DNA of 64,000 nt from Hanleya hanleyi (GCA_036873755.1 JAVTVY010017500.1:1-64000); one strand, 5' to 3'; counted from the stretch's first letter, positions 12,326 through 26,099 are shown. A program made the numbers and translations. Notes: generated by a model not told the origin, from the letters alone.

Positions 12326-14510
12326 TGGACCAAGGCCATTAAACAAGCTTAAAATTTGGACCAGTGTAATTCCAGATGTACGGGCATATATATTGAAGCC
12401 TCTTAATTAGGGTCTTGTTATCATATAGTTTCGTTTCTCAAATAATTCTCGAAATCACATAACACATGAATTATCTCGAGTTAATGCTATTTATAAAAAG
12501 CAAAATTCCATTCACTTTCTCTACTGTATTCTTGTGTTTATCATTTATGGGCATTCCCTTGTCTGTTCTGAATCATATTTTACATTGAATTCTTTCCCAT
12601 TATCAGACAGTCCCATAATTTGTGCTATTGTAATATCAGATCATCATCGTATTTATTGCACAATACTGTATGGCAGATTCCACCGAAATTGAGGTCATTT
12701 ACTCTCAAAAATGTAAATAAATAACTTGGACAAAAGCATAGAATTTCAGGCTTTAATGATACCAGGTTATTATTATCAAAAATGATAAAATATTATCTGT
12801 GAGTTGCAATGTGTGGAGCATGCAACAGGAAGCTTTATCCGCCATGCATGGTTGAGGCTCACTTTGGGAATCCCTTCTGGAGTTCCCCAATCACTTTGTT
12901 GCATCTGCAACAACAGATTTTTGCGGAATTAATGATCGCAACATGCACAATTGCTATTTGGTCATATGTGCTCCCAACTACAGTTACATTTTTCAGTTTA
13001 TGTATATGCACAGTATGTCATCATTGTTCACCTTCAGCATGGCAGATCGGATGTACTGTGTTACATTGCATAGCATGTATAACTATAGCCTGGAGAATGG
13101 GGCCAACCCCTAAGCCATTGTGATCACTATTTCATGATCTGTAGTGATAGAATGGGAAAAAGCATTCTGAAAATTGCCTTTTGTCCAAGCAACAAATATT
13201 GTACATACTGTGGGATGTGGCCATGTGACCATGTGGCTATCCCTTAATTGGACTCCTGCTGTAGTTGATCTCATAAAATCTTAAGATAGATGTGGACATG
13301 TTTAGTGAACCAGATGGCAAAGTTGCACTATGATTAGGTAAACTTGACCAATGATGTCCAATTTCTCCAGTGGCGAAGTTCCCCCAAATTGTGAGAGACC
13401 TCTCTATAGCAAGGGTCTTCTCATAAATAAAGCACAACTGCACCCGTCAGGGGCTCTAATACCCTGAACTTCAGTTATGAAAAAACACTGTAATGCGGAT
13501 GCAAAAGAAAATATTCGGTAAAATAATATTGAAGTAATCCAGACTTTTGGTATGCATCTATTCCCAAATACAGTATTTTAACATTTCATAATAATATGCA
13601 AACTGATAATCTTACATTTTACTTTAACATAGTTAATCAGGCTAGAATTTCATTAAAGCTCATGGCTTATGGGTGTCAGCAGGATTTGTTGAGAAGGGGT
13701 CGTTTCCTATGCTTACTTATTAGAGCACCCATTACAGTGATGCCCAACATAGGGGTGAGTGAGTGAGTGAGTGAATAGGGTTTAACGTCGCTTTCAACAT
13801 TTTTTCAGCTATATCACGATGGGGAAGGAAATGGAGGGAAGGGGAATGGGTTGGGGTACCTACTAGGAAAATAACATAGGGTTGGGCACTGAAGGGGGTT
13901 GTTTGCACCCAACAACCCCCCTAGCGATGCCCTTGTGGCTCTAGTTGTAAGATTGTTTGCCAACCCCTTCTGCCAATTTTTATACGCCCACCAAAAGGCG
14001 GGCGTGGAATTTTGCTTTTTATAAATAGCATTAACTCGAGATAATTCATGTGTTATGTGATTTCGAGAATTATTTGAGAAACGAAACTATATGATAACAA
14101 GACCCTAATTAAGAGGCTTCAATATATATGCCCGTACATCTGGAATTACACTGGTCCAAATTTTAAGCTTGTTTAATGGCCTTGGTCCAATAAAATATTA
14201 TCTGTGAGTTGCAATGTGTGGAGCATGCAACAGGAAGCTTTATCCACCATGCATGGTTGAGGCTCACTTTGGGAATCCCTTCTGGAGTTCCCCAATCACT
14301 TTGTTGCATCTGCAACAACAGATTTTTGCGGAATTAATGATCGCAACATGCACAATTGCTATTTGGTCATATGTGCTCCCAACTACAGTTACATTTTTCA
14401 GTTTATGTATATGCACAGTATGTCATCATTGTTCACCTTCAGCATGGCAGATCGGATGTACTGTGTTACATTGCATAGCATGTATAACTATAGCCTGGAG
14501 AATGGGGCCA
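12318..14510. repeat. Rearranged mosaic: inverted block X and direct block Y around R1 copy 2
   Basis: Block X (about 12318-12505, GGACCAAGGCCATTAAACAA...) reappears in inverted orientation at 14007-14190. Block Y (12789-13106, GAGTTGCAATGTGTGGAGC...) is repeated directly at 14193-14510. R1 copy 2 (13104-14003) lies between them. The junction of Y with R1 at 13104 and the cut through the hairpin head at 14005 are clean breakpoints. Similar ORFs at 12809-13123 and 14214-14585 come from block Y and carry no domain I recognise. Confidence 0.8.
13104..14003. repeat. Segmental duplication block R1, copy 2
   Basis: Near-identical second copy of 8890-9796, including the (GTGA)n retroelement tail (13754-13832). 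It terminates within the hairpin ACGCCCACCAAAAGGCGGGCGT, directly after which an inverted block X begins. The near identity implies recent duplication (or an assembly duplication). Confidence 0.85.
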
Positions 14511-15020
14511 TGGTTCTTCACAAAAATGGGTATTAAATTTATCACAGCAATTATCATGGGCAGCAACAACAAGCCCATAATGTAAGCCCGACTGATTGTT
14601 ATAATTAGAATTCCAAACTCAGTAATGAGCGCATTATAATTGTGATTCCCAAAATATAGCAGATTTGGTTGACCCATATTGCATCAAACTGGAACAACAA
14701 ACAGGATATTGCTCATATAATCAACTTTTCTACAAGAATTCCCTCAAAGAAAAAGAAAAGAATTTGTTATCTGATGACAATAGGAAATATTTCCTCTCAC
14801 CAAGTGTAAAATACATGTAGGTTTGAGATCTCCATCCACTAGTCTTAAGGCTCATCAAAATTAATAGTTCATTTATCATCACTGCTGCCCAATATTTTGC
14901 CCCCACCCCTCAAGATTCATTTCATTTATTATTTTCATTCTGCATTGTCCCAGACACAAGTTGTTCAAGCAAAGCATGCTTTGCCATACTGCTTTGCCTG
15001 ACATTAGAAAGCTGCTACAA

Positions 15021-15800
15021 AGGCTGTTCATGCTTCAAAAATAAATTAGAGAACAATCATATATTGATTATTCTTCAAACAGAATTAACAGTTCACTCGT
15101 CATCCCCCTTTCCTGAGCAGGTGATGAAACAAATTAAGTTTAATGAGCCTATAAACTTTAGTGAAACCACTTCAAATTCTAAGTATCCATTTAATGATTA
15201 CATAATCTGTTTCTGCAAGAGAAGCCGGGAATAAGTCCTATAATTGAGAAGATAAATCTTGAATATGATGCAAACATGCAAAAGTACCTCAGTTTTCTAA
15301 GTTGGCAATGAACAAGAAACAATAATTCGGGATCTGCTGAAAATACCATCAAAATTACAATCTGTATACATTGTATCAAAGGTAATACTTCTTACAAAAT
15401 ATGTTTACATGTGTATCAAGATTTACTGCTGGGAATTGTGTACATTGTATCCATTACTTTCTGCTATGTAAACATTGTGTCTATATAGTTTGGAATTGTC
15501 TACAGTGTATCTATTACGTTCTGCTATGTAAACATTGTGTCTATATAGTTCAACAGCTACATTTGTTGCAACAAGTATCCATATTTATAAACAAACAAGT
15601 TCCATTCAGTAGACAATAAATGAGCTCTATGATATTTACACTATATCTGTAATATCTTCAATTCTCGGTACTTGTTAATGACAATAATTGTGATTTAAAC
15701 TGTTGATGTAGATGTGGTTAGAGCCATTATAAAGGTCAAATGAAGGTTTAACCAGCACTAATTTGTCTGGCTTACTGAGAAACTATTAAGCAAAGGTTCA
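15021..15800. repeat. Block R3, copy 1 (contains an empty target site)
   Basis: Pieces of this region recur at 16451-16980: 15021-15151 matches 16451-16580, and about 15560-15800 matches 16581-16977. At about 15634 the sequence reads CTATGATATTTACAC, whereas copy 2 carries the 161-bp CACGC palindrome at that point. A direct 69-bp duplication (CTGCTATGTAAACATTGTG twice) lies at 15440-15550 within this copy only. Confidence 0.8.
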
Positions 15801-16451
15801 CCTTAAGTGGGAACTTGTGCTTATATAATCACCTGTAACTTTGTGGTGGTACCGTAACCCTAAACTAGTTACCACTCTTTTGTGGGGACAGGATGTAATT
15901 CATGGGGTACAAATAAACTTAATTCTGGACATAGAACTAGAATCTGTCTATCAGTGATTACAACAACAGCTGAGAGCACTTGAACAATCATTTCCTCCTA
16001 AACAATGAAATAATGATCAACCTAACACACCCCTTCCTATATCTGACCTTTGCCATTGATAAATGCATAACAGATCTAGGGTTTTCACTCTGGAGCCCAA
16101 TGGAATGGGTCTCTAACGTCCTCTTGAGAATGAAGGCTTATGACAAAACTTCACCTGTGCATAAGGTAGATAAATTAAGATTTCTAGACTCTCTGCTCTG
16201 CATAGATGTTGATCAGAATTTAATGATCTTTCATTTGTCAGTTTTTATACGCCCGCCAAAAAGGCGGACGTATTATGTGATGGCGGTTTCCGTCCCTGTG
16301 TCCGCTTGTCTGTCCCCATGTGTGATCTATATCTGGGACAGTTTCCATCTACAGTTCAAATTCTTGATAAGTTGATACCCTGCAGGGAGACGATGCGTCG
16401 CTATCGAAATTGAGGTCAGGTCAAAGGTCACTGTGGCCTAAAAATCAGGAA
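15795..16451. repeat. Segmental duplication block R2, copy 2
   Basis: Copy of 10811-11458, joined at its right end (AAAATCAGGAA|GGCTGTTCATGC) to a partial copy of block R3. The joint falls inside the first core unit of the hairpin-headed repeat. Confidence 0.85.
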
Positions 16452-16656
16452 GGCTGTTCATGCTTCAAAAATAAATTAGAGAACAATCATATATTGATTA
16501 TTCTTCAAACAGAATTAACAGTTCACTCGTCATCCCCCTTTCCTGAGCAGGTGATGAAACAAATTAAGTTTAATGAGCCTTAATTTGTTGCAACAAGTAT
16601 CCATATTTATAAACAAACAAGTTCCATTCAGTAGACAATAAATGAGCTCTATGATA

Positions 16657-16817
16657 CACGCTTAAAACTAAAGTGTTGAAACTTACTCGTAAAGTGTTGA
16701 AAGAACCCTTTAAGTGTGTCCTCAGGGACTGCTCTTTAAGTGTTGTCCCTGTGGACACACTTAAAGGGTTATTTCAACACTTTACGAGTAAGTTCCAACA
16801 CTTTAGTTTTAAGCGTG
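16657..16817. mobile_element. CACGCTTAAAAC palindrome, copy 2, with paralogous empty site
   Basis: A 161-bp near-perfect palindrome flanked by TA (16655-16656, 16818-16819). The surrounding sequence is a duplicate of about 15600-15660, where the element is absent and only one TA is present (GATATTTAC). The pair shows directly that the element is bounded as stated and duplicates TA on insertion. Confidence 0.9.
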
Positions 16818-19800
16818 TATTTACACTATATCTGTAATATCTTCAATTCTCGGTACTTGTTAATGACAATAATTGTGATTTAAACTGTTGATGTAGATGT
16901 GGTTAGAGCCATTATAAAGGTCAAATGAAGGTTTAACCAGCACTAATTTGTCTGGCTTACTGAGAAACTATTAAGCAAAATCATGAAGCCTAATATTTGA
17001 ATGTCAAGCCATATTTAAGCAACAAAGATATTAGCTTTATCACCGTTATTTACTCAAAATTATGTCTGTATATTTCCAATTAATTTAGCATAAAATTTTT
17101 GTGACTGTCATTAGAAGTACATGTTTCAGATTTAACCTTTGTAGAATTGTTTTTTTTTAAGATAATATATTATAACCATACTTATATTGTCAGGGCAAAC
17201 CGGGGCGCTAGTCATCTGTCTGTCCATCGTTCTTGAGAACACAACAGCTCAGGGAGGATTATCGTTAGGCATTCTAAAGTCATACCACATATGCAGATGG
17301 TGATGAGTCAAAAGCCGACTGAAATTGACTGACCTTGACTTATCTTATCCAGGTCAAATTCTAATATTTGTGATGTTATTTAAGGATTGAAGTGAGTCTC
17401 CAAATTCATACAACTGATGTACTGTATTTCTTGGAAAAACTCAAAATAGAAACATTTTCTTTTAATCCAGAATAAATAAATTTTTAATAATATATGCCAT
17501 AGATTGTTATGGAGAGACCAGTGTCAGTGTGTGCTTAAACTTGCCCTGGATGTGGAGGGGGATGGGCCTCTGAAGTTATGGGTTGTATTTTTCTCAGCAG
17601 CAGGAAATTCAATGTCTCAAAGAATTAAATTGGTTAATTGAGTGTGCTCAGTCCACAAAGTCAAAGAAACCAAAGAGCAGAACTGCAGGATATCATGTCT
17701 GTTTTTGGAGATTTGTCTTTGCACTGTAAAGAAGATTCTTTGATTTTGTTTTGGGAAGATGATCTCAAGGGCTGAAATGTGACTTCTCTTCCCATGAAGT
17801 GTTATTTGGGGGGTCACTGATATTGGGCTAGAAAAACAAAGGAAAGATGGCCAGTTGTTATCATTGTGAAGAATAAAAACTCCTGGCAGAACCTTGCCCT
17901 GTCCTTTATGGTTGATTCCTCAAACCAAAATTTCCTCCAATTTGACTGAACTTGCCTGAATGGCCATGTTGTTGTCTGTAAAAAAGCTTTCACAAGTTGC
18001 ATTTCAGTCAAAAACAACTGTACTCAATTCTTTCTGAAATTTGTTATTATACTAAAGTTGTGGGGGGGTGGTGAGTGATGGAGAGATGGAGACGACAGAG
18101 AAATTAATGCAGCATCATGTTTCATGGATAGTACATAGTATTTTTGTGAAGGTTCAGAGTTTTGGTAAAAGCCCTGCAGAGCACTTTGGTAAATAGGAAA
18201 TGAAAAAAGGATTTAGTTTCTGTGTTTGTTTTTAATTTATGGCAGCACTTGAATTGTCAGATAAACATCTCACCAATAGTGTTACAAGTTCATGAACAGT
18301 CTTTCATGTCCCCTCCTGTATTCCCTGGTCCAGTTTGGCTGTCAAATATCTGAATAGGTACTCCAGGGGTCACCTAAACTTGGCCCCTTCACCCTGGTCA
18401 AATTCTGCAGTGAAGATGCCTTTCTACTCTGACCATTCTATGTGGTCAGTCTATCCCTTTTGTCCCTTGCCCCACATGTTGGCCCCAAGAATCTTGCCTT
18501 TTGAATAAGCCTTTAAATGCCCCATGTAAATTTGCTGCGGGACAGTATAGGATATTACTGGGAATAAAAGCTCCCAGAAATAACTGGCTAAAGTATTCTG
18601 TACAGATTAAATTTCTTTATCAGTTTTAGACACCTACATGTACATATCATTTTGCTATAAAAACATTGCAAGAAATAAGGAACATAGGAATTCTGAAACT
18701 TAATCTACATATTCTGTCTTTTCCATCTAAAAAAAATGTTACTATAGGCTAGAGGAATTCAAAATTTCAAACCTGTCCGACATATATAAATATTTATATA
18801 TTGGGTCACAAGCAGTCCACCAATGACAGATTCTGAATTTGAAATTTTATACGGTATTTTATATTATATACTAATTCAATAGATATGAAAAATATGTGGG
18901 AGCGCAATAGATACCAGTTACTGTTTGACAACAGTATAAAGAACTTGCCATTCTATGGAACTTGTTATTGTCAACACTAGAAGACGTCCATTTTATATCT
19001 ATACCTGGCATACCTTCACTGAAAAGGCTGTTCTTATTCAAATTTTGGTCCAGGGATAGCCCCATCCATTTAAGCACAGCATGAGATTATAGTATCTTTG
19101 TGTACAGAGACATGTCAGGTAGAAGTAGACAGATATTTATCTATCCATATAGCCTGATTAAAGGTATCTAGGTAGGTTTGCTTTCAGCTTGTCTAAAAAG
19201 GGGGTCAAAGATACTTCTGATATTCCATAAAATGACAGACACTGCAGTGTTAATTGTCACTTCTTCATGGGAACATAACTCGACATGCAGGGGTCAGACA
19301 TTAGTGCAAAAAAACGCATCCTTTTGAGACTTGACAGTAGCTATACAACTTTGTCTGGGTCGTTGGCTCTCTGTGCACGTCTCAAACCAGGTAGCTTTGT
19401 AGATTGATGACAAAGAATATAATAGAAATCTCAGTGTATAATGAAAAGTTTAATATTAGGTAAAACATGCCGAGACATGCTCCGAACCTGTTCATCCACT
19501 TTACGCTGTAGATCTATAGGCGTTTACTCCTGGCACTTAAATAAGACCAGTTCTGTATATTTGAACAATTCTTTCTGTTTGCGCAAAGAGAAATAATATC
19601 CTTATAAATTGTTATCTGTCATAAATTAGAGAAAAAATGTTTGTGCTCCAGGCAAACTCAAGCCAGTGAAGGCCAATGAAACCTGGTTCTTCACAGGTCC
19701 TGTAGTAAGAAATTTTCCTAATCAAAGAAGCAGGGATTCAGTTCAATTTTATGAATACAATTTATTTTGGTAATTTAAATAAGTATTAAGTATTTATGGA

Positions 19801-21238
19801 ACATGATGAGGTAGATAATGGACACAATCAAAAGCTTTCGGAGTATCATCAAGTATGATCGCACAAAAACATGTTTCATCTTGGCCTTATTCTCGGCACG
19901 TGCTGAAAAACAAGTATCCTGTGCCAAAAACAAGTGCGCTAAATGTGTGCGTCCAAGTTTAAAAGTGTGGCATGGTCGTGAGTCCATCATTGTAACCTAT
20001 ATGGACGTGTTTGATTGATCCCTACCAGGACCTGTCACCCCATATATGGGTCAAGCACCTACTAATATTTTAGTCTCTGTTTTTACATACAGCTGCTTGG
20101 CCCTGTTAAGTGCTTATATCCAGTATAGCATTACAGTACTTGAAGTTGTCTTCAAAATTTTTGGACCAGGTCCTGCTAATTGATATAATAAAACTTACTA
20201 AATAGATTTAGAAGATAATGTACTAAGCATAATGTAAATATTTAATATAGGTGGGCAAATGTTGATATGATCTGTGAATTATATGTGTCAAATCCGGAGT
20301 ATTTCCGTAGGATTCACATTAAAGTTAGAAAAAACACAATTATATTTCCATGGCTTGTCTGTAAAATTGCACAGTCCCTCCTCCTCTTTTCCGCTGGACA
20401 AATATTAAATAAATATTAGAAAAAGTGGAAATCCATAGTCTTCATGTTTCATAAAATGTCATTAAAAGTTATTGAATATGATTGCAATTTGCAGAGGATT
20501 TCAGAAATATGAAAATATATTTTCAGGTTCTGCTATAGAATTAAATTAAATTTGGGACAGTCATCTGAAGATGAAAAAATATTATTCATAATCTTATAAT
20601 TTATTTATCTGGTGCCATTAATAGATAAAATTGGCAAAATATTTGCAAGATTAATTCCAAATGTGTAAAATGAAAATAGTTTTTCTATGGACCGTCCATC
20701 CATTGTAGGATTGAGGTTCCTTTGTGGAAAAAGAATTTCAGCTTTGGGAGTTGAAGATAATGTATACACAGAGATTTGGGGTTTAGTGTGCCATACAGCT
20801 GTCAAAATTAAGGAGTTCCTGTTTCTGCTTGATAAACATCTCTTCCCACCATCAGTGGCCACATCCAGAAATTAAGGTTGACCAGTGTAAAGACTGAAAA
20901 TCCAGGGAGATGAAATCTCTGGGAATTACACTTGTTCATGGTTGATACTCTGAAATTTATATAGGCCAAAATGATGCCCAAATTAACTTAATTTGTTAAT
21001 AGATTAGGAGTATAGTAATTTTGACAACCCTCTCAAATCATTGAAAATAAAATAATGGATGCAATTATCTGCAAGATTTTGGAGCATTTTGTCAACTTCC
21101 TGTTCTAATAAATTTGAAAATCTACCCCGTTTTTTTTGGTGGAAAATTTTGCTTCCTGTGATTGCATTCATTGCAAATATATACATTGAACATGTATTTT
21201 ATCCTAACATTGACCATGGAGCATAAATGAGTCTCATT

Positions 21239-21508
21239 ATCTCTCTAAAAAAACTTGAATGAACTGTTCCACTCAAGTTTGAGTGAAATGTATACCTGTT
21301 CACTCAAACTTGAGTTAACTTTTCACTCAACTTGAATGGGATGAATTTCCACTCTTATGCTTGAGTGAATGTCACTCAAGTTGAGTGCATTTAACTCAAG
21401 TTGAGTGAAAAGTAACTCAAGTTGAGTGAAAATCTCATTCAAGTATTGAGTGGGATGAATTTCCACTCTTACTTGAGTGAAATTTCATTAAACTTTTTTT
21501 AGACAGTA
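21239..21508. mobile_element. 'ACTCAAG' palindromic MITE-like element, copy 2
   Basis: Ends CTCTCTAAAAAAACTTGA and TTAAACTTTTTTTAGACAG. The interior is repeated ACTCAAGTTGAGTGAA in both orientations, with the phrase GATGAATTTCCACTCTTA shared with the other copies. No ORF. Confidence 0.75.
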
Positions 21509-22367
21509 GGCCTATATTCACTCCATGCCTTGACACTCCTGTACCAGAATTAACCTATACCTCCTATTTTGAATTCCCAGATGTAATTTGACCATCCCAC
21601 TTGGACATTTCTTTTCCAGTTCTGTTTGCATCAGTTGTGGACATGTGGTTATAATACAAGGGATGGACAGAGATGAGAGAACCTGATAAATAAACAGTGC
21701 ACTTGTAAACAGTATTAATTGGATTGGGGTGATTTGAGCTCTATCACTGGCTCTCATTATTGTCTAATTGATTCTCTCACACTCAATCCTTTGGTCAGCC
21801 ACCCTCAAAGTACTGCTCTCATATTATTTTTCCTGTACTGAAGTTCAAACTCTGTCTTGTCTAGCTCCAGTGCATGAGGGAGGGTAGGATTTCTCCCCTG
21901 ACATCATTCAGCTGTGTAATCAGGTGGTCAGATTAACTGTCCTGTTCTGGAATGACCACTGATTCTAATTACGAGTTCCAGCTCTAATTAAACATACACA
22001 GACCAATGTTCCATGAGAATAGTGGCTGGTTGACCATGCACATTAAATTCCCGTTTAGAAGAGGTTATATCACCCAGTATCTAATTGTACTGGTATAGGG
22101 GTATTTAGTTATATAATATAAAGTACTGTAGGTGAGAGAGAAAGTGTGCTAATTATATAATCTCCATACCTGTGTTCTTTGAATTTTCTCCTAATCTAAT
22201 ACATATCCACTGCCGGTATAATCAATGGCCGAAAATACAAACTAAAATCTGTGGAAAAAATTTAATTGGCAGGGAGTTTTTAATATTGTTAATTGGATGC
22301 ACACTCTCTTGAATAATTAGATTGGAATTAGTGATCAATCTATTTTACTGAAAATCCCAGGGTTTTT

Positions 22368-23385
22368 ACCCCTCGGCCAAATTTGGCCTAGGGGTATTGT
22401 CGTCATCATGTACGGCTGTCCGTACGTCTGTACGTCCGTACGTCTGTACGTCCGTACGTCCGTCCGTCCGTTACCGCGATATCTACAGAACCGTTTCATG
22501 CATGGCAACCAAACTTGGTACATCTATTTATCTTCACGTAAATCAGAAGCCTATCGAAAATGAGTCATCTCGGACAATATTTTGCAGAGTTATGCCCCTT
22601 TTTACAAATAAAAATCCATTTATGATTTGTTATTGTGATAATTTCAGAACCGTTCCATATACAACATCCTAACGTGATACAGTTGTTTCTCTTGACCTGA
22701 ACTAGGTGCCTATCAAAAATGAGTCGTGTCGGAAAGTATTTTGCAGAGTTATGCCCCTTGTCTAATAAAATCCGTTACCGCGATATCTACAGAACCGTTT
22801 CATGCATGGCAACCAAACTTGTTACATCTATTTATCTTCACGTAAATCAGAAGCCTATCGAAAATGAGTCATCTCGGACAATATTTTGCAGAGTTATGCC
22901 CCTTTTTACAAATATAAATCCATTTATGATTTGTTATTGTGATAATTTCAGAACCGTTCCATATACAACATCCTAACATGATACAGTTGTTTCTCTTGAC
23001 CTGAACTAGATGCCTATCAAAAATGCGTCGTGTGAGAAAGTATTTTGCAGAGTTATGCCCCTTGTCTAATAAAATCCGTCACCGCGATATCTACAGAACC
23101 ATTTCATGCATGGCAACCAAACTTGTTACATCTATTTATCTTCACGTAAATTAGAAGCCTATCGAAAATGAGTCATCTCGGACAATATTTTGCAGAGTTA
23201 TGCCCCATTTTACAAATAAAAATCCATTTATGATTTGTTGTTGTGATAATTTCAGAACCGTTCCATATACAACATCCTAACGTGATACAGTTGTTTCTCT
23301 TGACCTGAACTAGATGCCTATCGAAAATGAGTCGTGTCAGAAAGTATTTTGCAGAGTTGTGCCCCTTGTCTAACAAAATCCACTA
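22368..23385 (+). repeat. Hairpin-headed tandem repeat: three 304-bp units
   Basis: A hairpin (22368-22395: ACCCCTCGGCC paired with GGCCTAGGGGT) is followed by TATTGTCGTC, a (GTCCGTAC)n run, and three tandem units starting at 22471, 22775 and 23079, exactly 304 bp apart. Each unit contains 'TTACCGCGATATCTACAG', 'CATGGCAACCAAACTTG' and twice 'TTTTGCAGAGTTATGCCCC'. The overlapping ORFs rich in R/S/V/P come from the GTCCGTAC run. Layout matches the hairpin-plus-core elements at 9771, 11259 and 26490. Confidence 0.8.
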
Positions 23386-23799
23386 ATTCCTATGTTAAGT
23401 TTGCATATTATTTCTATATCATGTTAGTATACTATCACATTTATTTATTGATTGGATGACTGATTTATTCATTTATTCTCTTAGACAATGCAAAGAATGC
23501 TTGCAAATCTGTTTTGAAAATGACATACATGTGCCATTTAGTATACATGTACTGTATTTATCTAGCCATGTGTACTGTTGTTTTGGTGAGACATCGATAC
23601 AGCTCTTTCAATTTATTCAAGAAACAAATTAATTTAAGGGGAGGAAAACTTTTTTTTTTCAAGGAAAGTACACTTACAATACCATGGGTAAATATTTCTT
23701 CCCACAAGCCAATCAATTGGTAGAGACACCCTTATTATAATAGCTGGGGTTCAGAGCCGAGGGGTTTGGATAGCGCAGCTTCATGTTTTACGATCTATT

Positions 23800-24093
23800 C
23801 GATTGATCTTTCAGTCTACAGTAGATTCATTCTGTTCTTTTTCAGTCAAAATAGATTGAAAATACTCGGTAGATCCAATTGAACCAAATGGACATTAAAA
23901 CGATTAAAATGTCAATCTTTCGGTGCGATTGAAGTTATTCTCAATCTATTAGATTGAAAAAGGACTGAATGAATCTACGGTAGACAGAAAATTCAATCTA
24001 ATAGACCATGATACACTGGAATTTTCAATCTAATAGATTGATTTTCAGTCGGAATAAATTGGTCACTAATTCCAATCTAATTATTTAAGAGAG
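23800..24093. mobile_element. 'CAATCTAATAGATTG' palindromic element, copy 1 (left end decayed)
   Basis: Repeated AATCTATTAGATTGAAA words in both orientations end at CAATCTAATTATTTAAGAGAG. Sister copy at 49443-49661 shows the CTCTCTAAAATAATTAGATT end more clearly. No ORF. Confidence 0.65.
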
Positions 24094-25876
24094 CATATAA
24101 AATTCAATACAATTTGTAATATTAAGAATATAAAGTGCTACAATGTACATAATTTGTTCCAATGAAAATTTTTGATATCATAATAATACAGAAAACCTAA
24201 AAAAAATCTTATATTACATGCATTCAGTTGAATAAATCAATGTCTCCAATGAAATTAGCCTGAGAATGTGTAAGATCTTCCAGGGGCCTATAAATCTGGA
24301 TATGTCCAGGCCAAATGAGCCATTAAATTAGACCCCTAATAATAAAGTTGGACATACTCAGTCCATCTATTAAGGGTTATTAATTTCAAAGCCCATTCAA
24401 AAGTTGACCATACAGCTTTTGTACAGGACATGTCTTCAGCATGGTCCACAGCTTTCAAGAGATTGGAACTGTAGAAGGGGAGCCTAGTTCTCACCCCCCT
24501 CTGTCTAAATATCTCCAGAGAATAATCATTTTACCAGACAGTCTCCAAATTGAAATACTCCCAAGTGCCACAATAATGAAGATACCAAACAAGTGAGGAG
24601 GGAAATTGAAGACTCTACAGTTGTTCTGTCAATCTAACTCTGGCGGTGGATTCATTTCTAAGAAACTGTAAGGTTGTTATACTTGTTGAAGAGTTTGACT
24701 GACACCATAACCTCTAAATTAGACCTTTTCCAATCCTCTTGCAAGAATTAAAAATGTGGTGTTAACATTTCTCATTTTTCCTGCAATTCTATTGCACTAC
24801 AACTGAATTTCTTTAATGCATTCCTATCATTTTGATTCAGGTTTTAGCAGTTTTAACTTATGTTACAATGGTGTGTTTGTAATTCTGTTATCCTTAGTGG
24901 ATATAAATTACACCATAGGCAATGAAAAGGATAAATATCAAAATTGAAGGATGAGAATCTCAATTCAATTTTTGATTTCCCTTGGGAAAATCCTGAACAT
25001 TTATTGTAAATGCTACATTGTTTCTGTCAGAACATTAATGCTTTGATGTGCCAAACATAGTTTGTAATTCCACAAAATAAAGCAAAATAATCTCATGTTT
25101 GCAAAAGAAACTTTGTTACCAAAATTTGATTGATTGTATTGATAACAGCAACATAGTATCTTTCATGGCAACTTTGTTTACAGATCTTTTAAATGTAATG
25201 GAAGCAACTGTATATTGCCAGGCCTATGAATACCAATATAATCTCAAATCTCAAAGAAAGCTTAAAAAGGAGCTACAATGAATGTGGGACCATTGGATGT
25301 AAATGTCAGGTTAAAATTGTTGACCTTTATTTGGTTATTGATAAATACTGGTTCATAGTCAATGGTCACTTTGGTCATTGATAAATACTGGTTGATAGTC
25401 AATGGTCACTTTGGTCAAAGTTATGACCTTATACTCTGTAATACATACCAGTATATGTTCCACTTAATTACTTCAGAAATTGAACACCTCAAGCTTGACC
25501 CTTTCACTTGTTTGGGTCTGTCATGATTATAGGTTACAAGTGAACACTACTGCCAATCAGTGTTTTATTTTGATGAAACCTTGGACATCGTGGGTCCCTC
25601 CATGAAGCTCTATTCCACCTCTTTAAGCAGGGCTCGAAATAAATTATTTAAATGCACATGTGTAATCATCTATATGTGAAATACATTAGTGAATCCAAAA
25701 ATTCTACATGCATAGCAAAATATTTACATGCATTTGTGCCATTGACCATTGTCATAAATACCTCCCCCCCCACCCCCCCACCCCACCCCTCGCAGCAAAA
25801 ATGAGTCTCGAGCAGTTTAGCTGCTGTTCGCTAGTTTTGAAGAGAAGTCATTTAGACTCCATATTCTCCATGACTA

Positions 25877-26099
25877 CACGCTTAAAACTAAAGTGTTGAA
25901 ACTTATTCTTAAAGTGTTGAAATAACCCTTTAAGTGTGTCCACAGGGACAACACAGAGAGAACACTTAAAGAGCAGTCCCTGTGGACACACTTAAGGGAC
26001 AACACAGAGAGAACACTTAAAGAGCAGTCCCTGTGGACACACTTAAAGGGTTATTTCAACATTTTGCGAGTAAGTTTCAACACTTTAGTTTTAAGCGTG
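25877..26099. mobile_element. CACGCTTAAAAC palindrome, copy 3, internally duplicated, beside an exon
   Basis: A 223-bp TA-flanked copy. It is longer than its 161-bp sisters because a central segment with CTTAAAGAGCAGTCCCTGTG is tandemly duplicated. Its right end lies 78 bp before the meteorin-like exon at 26178, just upstream of the expected branch-point region. Confidence 0.85.

Noticed and set aside
12809..14585. Two nearly identical hydrophobic, cysteine-rich ORFs (104 and 123 codons)
   Set aside because: They come from duplicated non-coding block Y, end differently only because the downstream junction differs, and have no domain.
10990..16375. Duplicated 131-codon ORFs at 10990-11385 and 15980-16375
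   Set aside because: The frame runs through the hairpin-headed repeat and its GTCCGT words; similarity between copies reflects DNA duplication, not protein conservation.
22397..22976. ORFs reading RTSVRPYVCTSVRPSVR
   Set aside because: Pure translation of a (GTCCGTAC)n run and 304-bp tandem units.
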